Positions 60,391-64,000 of a stretch of DNA of 64,000 nt are shown here, one piece after another. The notes beneath the pieces were generated by a model. That model was not told the DNA's origin and made no database searches. It saw nothing but the letters and a program-made list of their open reading frames with translations. A program made the translations under genes and the position numbers. How positions within the stretch are numbered: the first letter of the stretch is position 1; the number at the start of each line of letters is the position of its first letter. Source of the DNA: Adiantum capillus-veneris (taxonomy: Eukaryota; Streptophyta; Polypodiopsida; Polypodiales; Pteridaceae); assembly GCA_014529385.2 (NCBI GenBank), contig CM043944.1:169579740-169643739 (forward strand), written 5' to 3'.

Positions 60391-61160
60391 CCAAACAGGG
60401 GCTAAGAGGAATTCTAAGCCCCCTGAAAACAAGGATCCCAATGAGCCTAAGGGGAAGGACAATGTCCAAAAGTCTCCTAAGGGCAATTCCAACAAAGCTA
60501 AGGAGAAGGGAGTTTATAAAGGCAAAAAAATAAACTCTCTCCCAAAGAGCTTGAGCGTTATCGCAAGGATTACCGGTGTTTCAAGTGCCGCAAACAAGGA
60601 CATGCATACTGTGCTTGTCCCCAAAAGAACAACCGCCATGATCCTCCTAGAGCTACCTTGGTCAAAATCCAAGATGAGGAAACTCACCACAAAGGATCTC
60701 CTCTATGCCATGCTTGGGGAAAGGTAAGAGAACATGATTCTTTTATTCTCTTTGACCCCGGTTCTACTCACAATTTTATATCTATAGAGTTGGCCACCAA
60801 GCTAGGCATACAAACCTACGAGATGGGAGATGTCCTACCTGCAGATGGTGCTTTCAAGTGGCAAGAAGCTTCACTCACTCCCTTAATTGAGAAATTGAGG
60901 CTCCATGTCCAAAGCTATGTGGACAAAGAGGACTTCTTTATCTTTCCTCTCAAGCATGAGGATGTAATCCTAGGGGCACCATGGTTTGATCGCATGGCTG
61001 CCAATGTTAAATTCCCTAAAAGGAGAATCTCCTTTAAGTTCAGGGAAAAAGATATGTATATAGATGCTAAGGAAATGGGTAACACTATACCCATTGTACA
61101 TACTCAAGCTTTCAACAAGTCAAGAAAGAGCTCTATTTCCGTGTACATTATTATTTTTTA
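60391..61160 (+). pseudogene. Chromovirus zinc knuckle and aspartic protease
   Basis: YRCFKCRKQGHAYCACPQKN near 60570-60630 is a CX2CX4HX4C zinc knuckle. From 60658 the frame reads SFILFDPGSTHNFISIELA, the retropepsin site, with Pro in DPG as in many gypsy elements, and later VILGAPWFDRMAANV. The frame ends at 61160 by frameshift and RT continues in another frame from about 61150. Confidence 0.85.
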
Positions 61161-62610
61161 AAGATTCTCAAAATGAACCTAATGTTTTAGTAAAAGAAAA
61201 TATACACAACCAAAAGGAATTAGAGTTATCCAATTTTCTCAAGGGGTTTCAAGATGTCTTTATTGAGGACATCCCTTGTGAGCTACCTCCTAAACGAGGT
61301 AATGATGACCATGCAAATGAAATTCTTCCACGAAGTTCACCGCCTAACAAACCTCCTTATAGAGTTTCTCAAGCTCAACAAGAGGAGATTATGCGGCAAG
61401 TGAATGAATTAGTTGAGAAGGGCATGGTTAGGCCTAGCTCATCTCCATTTTGTTCTCCTGTGCTACTGGTGCAAAAGAGAGACAACACATATCGTATGTG
61501 TGTCAAATATAGAGCACTAAATAGGATCACTATGAAAAATAGGTTTCCCGTTCCACGGGTAGAAGACCTATTTGATGAGCTACAAGGGTCCACCTACTGC
61601 AGTAGGATTGACCTAAAAAGTGGCTATCATCAAATAAGGATAGTAGATCAAGACATTGTAAAGACCGCATTTCGCACTACGTTTGGTCTTTACGAATACA
61701 TTGTCATGCCTTTTTGCTTGACCAATGCACCAGCCACATTCAACCACGTGATGGAGAAGCTATTCAAGCCTCACCAAACCTTTACTGGAGTGTTCTTTGA
61801 TGATATCATCATCTAATCTAATTCATTAGACGAACACAAGCGACACCTCCAGGTAATATTTCAAGTTCTAAGAGAGAATAAACTTTATGTTAATCAAAAG
61901 AAAAGTGAATTTTTCTTACAAGAGATTCAGTATTTAGGTCACATTATCTCTCAAGATGGCATCCAAATGGATCCATCAAAGTTAGAGGTAATAAAAGGAT
62001 GGCCTAAACCAAGGAATCTTCATGAATTAAGAAGATTTATAGGTATGTGTGCATACTATAGACGCTTCATAGAAAAATTCTCACTAATAGCAGGACCATT
62101 ACATGACCTAACAAAGAAAAATGTTAGATACACATGGTCTGCCAAGGAGAACAATGCTTTCTAAAATCTTAAAGAAAAGCTTATCTCTCAACCTGTGCTT
62201 ACACTACCGGATCTCTCAAAGCCATTTGAGGTCCAATGTGACACTTGTGGTGATTGCCTTGGGGCTATTTTGCTTCAAGAAGGGCACGCCATAGGCTATG
62301 AAAGTCGAAGGTTGGACCCTATTGAGCAAGCTCTAGGCATATATGAAAAGGAACTCCTTGTAGTTCTACATTCCTTAGACTCATGAAACACTATTTATTG
62401 GGGACTCCTTTCATTCTATGAGCGGATCACCAAAGTCTTAAGTACTTCATGATGCAAAGCAAGCTCTCCGACAAACAACTGAGGTGGGAAATCTTTATTT
62501 TGCAATTTCATTTTCATATTGCTCACATTGCTAGCAAGCATAATCAAGTAGCCGATGCACTCTAAAGATGGCCGAGAGTGAATGCAGTTTCCATAGCAAC
62601 TCACAATGAT
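61150..62610 (+). pseudogene. Chromovirus reverse transcriptase and RNase H
   Basis: RT blocks: KGMVRPSSSPFCSPVLLVQK, RMCVKYRALNRITMKNRFPV, SRIDLKSGYHQIRI (first catalytic Asp), TNAPATFNHVMEKLF, and VFFDDIII (FFDD, catalytic pair at about 61797-61803, where YVDD is usual). A stop at 61816 is followed by the connection (YLGHIISQDGIQMDPSKLE, ELRRFIGMCAYYRRFI) and RNase H (FEVQCDTCGDCLGAILLQE, YEKELLVVLHSL). Stops at about 62163, 62384 and 62563 break it. Confidence 0.9.
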
Positions 62611-62675
62611 CTATCTTCTATGACCGAGAGTGAATGCGGTTTCCATAGCAACTCACAATGATCTATCTTCTATGA
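62572..62675 (+). repeat. 52-bp tandem duplication in pol
   Basis: CCGAGAGTGAATGC(A/G)GTTTCC and the following bases occur at 62572-62623 and 62624-62675. 52 is not a multiple of three, so the duplication shifts the frame between RNase H and integrase. Confidence 0.88.
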
Positions 62676-64000
62676 TAGAGGAGTATGCTATTGATCCCTA
62701 TTTTAGAGACTCAGCCCTTGAACTAGGGAAGAAAGAGAAGCCATTTACTTTACAAGATGGTTATCTTCTCTATGGAAATAGACTATGCGTTACTAGCTCA
62801 CTACATGAGAAAGTAATGTATGAATCTCATGCTCCTCCTTATGCTAGGCATAGAGGGATTTAGTCTAGCCTAAAAGGGATTGAAACATATTTCTATTGGC
62901 CTACCATGAAATCAAACATACAAGAGTATGTTTCTAAATGTGTGGTATGCCAAAAGACAAAGTTTGATAGAGGGAAGCAACTTGGATTGCTTCAACATTT
63001 GCCAATCCCTAATTCACCATGGGAGAGCATATCCATGTATTTTATCTTTGGATTGCCTAAGTCTATCCATGGGAATACATGAATATGGACGATAATAGAT
63101 AGGTTCAGTAAACAAGATCATTTTATACCTGTTAAAAAGACTATCAAAGCCCATCAAATGTCAACCCTCTTCATTTCACAAATCTTTAAGTACCATGGCT
63201 TGCCAATGTCCATAGTGTCGAATAGAGATACTAGAATGACCAGTAATTTCTGGAAGGGTCTCTTTGAGAATTTAGGAAGAAGGCTAACTTCTCTTCGGCC
63301 TATCATCTGCAAACGGATGGCCAAAGTGAAATAGCTAACCTAACAATTCTCGATCTACTAAAAGCCTATGTAACGGAAGTAGATCAAAGATCCCAATGGG
63401 AGAAGTATTACCCTTAGTGGAGTATGCCTACAATAACACTGTACATACTTCCACGGGAAAAGAACCTTTTGAGGTAATTGAGGGAAGATCAAAAAGTCCC
63501 TTGCTACTTAAAGTACATGGGAAGATCTTCGCTGTAGATGAGTAAAGCCGAGACCTGCAAGAATCTTTCCAAAAGATTAAGGATGCTATCTCTATCTCAC
63601 ACCAAAGGCAAAAGGCTGCTGCAGACAAGAACAGCAGAGCCCAAGCCTTTAAAGAAAATGATTAGGTCTTATTAAAATTTACCAAGGCTCAATTAAGGCA
63701 CACGATGGGCAAGAATCCTACGGGACACCAAAAGTACTATGCTAAGTTAGCAAAAAGGTACTATGGTCCTTTCCAGATTCTTAGGCCAATCAATGAGATG
63801 GCCTATCAACTCAAGTTGCCCAGTCATTGGCTCATACACAATGCTTTCCATGTGAGCCTATTAAAGCCTTACAACGGAGAGCCACCTCAAGAACCAACTA
63901 TTGAAGACCCACTGGAGATCGAGGACCAAGAAGAGGTGCTGCAACCCGAGTCCATTCTCCAACATGAAGACAAGTTACTAAAAGGCGGTAAGACTATCCG
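62630..64000 (+). pseudogene. Chromovirus integrase with GPY/F and start of chromodomain
   Basis: Integrase H2C2 zinc region: HAPPYARHRGI, then CVVCQKTKFDRGK (62938-62975). The core reads WESISMYFIFGLPKS, where the first catalytic Asp appears replaced by Tyr (MYF for the usual MDF), then DRFSKQDHFIPV and KYHGLPMSIVSNRD. After frameshifts near 63290-63430 the tail reads YNNTVHTSTGKEPFEVIEG, KRYYGPFQILRPINEMAYQL and HNAFHVSLLKPY. At the edge, EEVLQPESILQHEDKLLKGG looks like the start of a chromodomain. The sequence leaves the window here. Confidence 0.85.

Larger units (their letters stand above)
53618..64000 (+). mobile_element. Chromovirus-type Ty3/gypsy element, interrupted, runs off window
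   Basis: Order on the plus strand: primer-binding site, leader, gag (54035 on), a nested element (54510-59400), gag continued, zinc knuckle, protease, RT, RNase H, integrase, GPY/F motif and the beginning of a chromodomain-like tail at the window edge. The coding frames carry several stops and two tandem duplications, so this copy is inactive. Chromoviruses use the chromodomain to steer integration. Confidence 0.88.

Overview
The window looks like eukaryotic plant nuclear DNA, most likely from a fern. No prokaryotic operon structure is visible. There is one intron-containing G-type lectin receptor kinase gene, a decayed PLS-type pentatricopeptide (PPR) array whose repeat wording resembles the very large fern PPR families, and wall-to-wall nested retrotransposons with very long (CT)n and (CA)n microsatellites. 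The fern assignment is inference; a lycophyte or another large-genome plant is not excluded.

Layout. 1-2644: 5' end of a minus-strand Ty3/gypsy element (called family G here). 4450-7888: the only host gene that looks intact, a 904-residue receptor-like kinase in two exons. 8790-10845: a minus-strand PPR pseudogene of about six units, several broken by GA/CT microsatellites. 10846-16452: mostly unassigned sequence with microsatellites, a tRNA-like SINE head, a decayed Ty1/copia fragment and a Helitron-like 3' end. 16453-28093 plus 42251-42515: a composite Penelope-like element (PLE) locus. It has repeated pseudo-LTR-like flanks, a CxC linker and a telomerase-like reverse transcriptase, and its unit boundaries lie at hairpin-(CA)n junctions.

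The right PLE unit was split by a Ty1/copia element (28094-42250, target duplication AACTT). That element was split in turn inside gag by a full-length family G element (28906-38289, target duplication GTTGT). Family G LTRs differ by 5 substitutions in about 564 bp, while the copia LTRs are much more diverged, so the order of insertion is readable: PLE first, then copia, then G. Family G has an open 1723-codon gag-protease frame and a second 143-codon frame but no reverse transcriptase or integrase, so it appears non-autonomous yet recently mobile.

43638-47038 is a short, internally deleted copia with 191/193-bp LTRs. It lies upstream of, and probably within, the 5' region of a truncated copia (coding 47822-50454). 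52.4 kb to the end is a chromovirus-type Ty3/gypsy element that runs off the window. Its gag is interrupted by a second, decayed chromovirus (54510-59400, target duplication CCATA).

Apart from the kinase, essentially everything recognisable is mobile-element sequence at different stages of decay. Element boundaries were set by eye from LTR pairs, TG...CA ends, target duplications, primer-binding sites and polypurine tracts. Percent identities beyond those counted by hand are not claimed.
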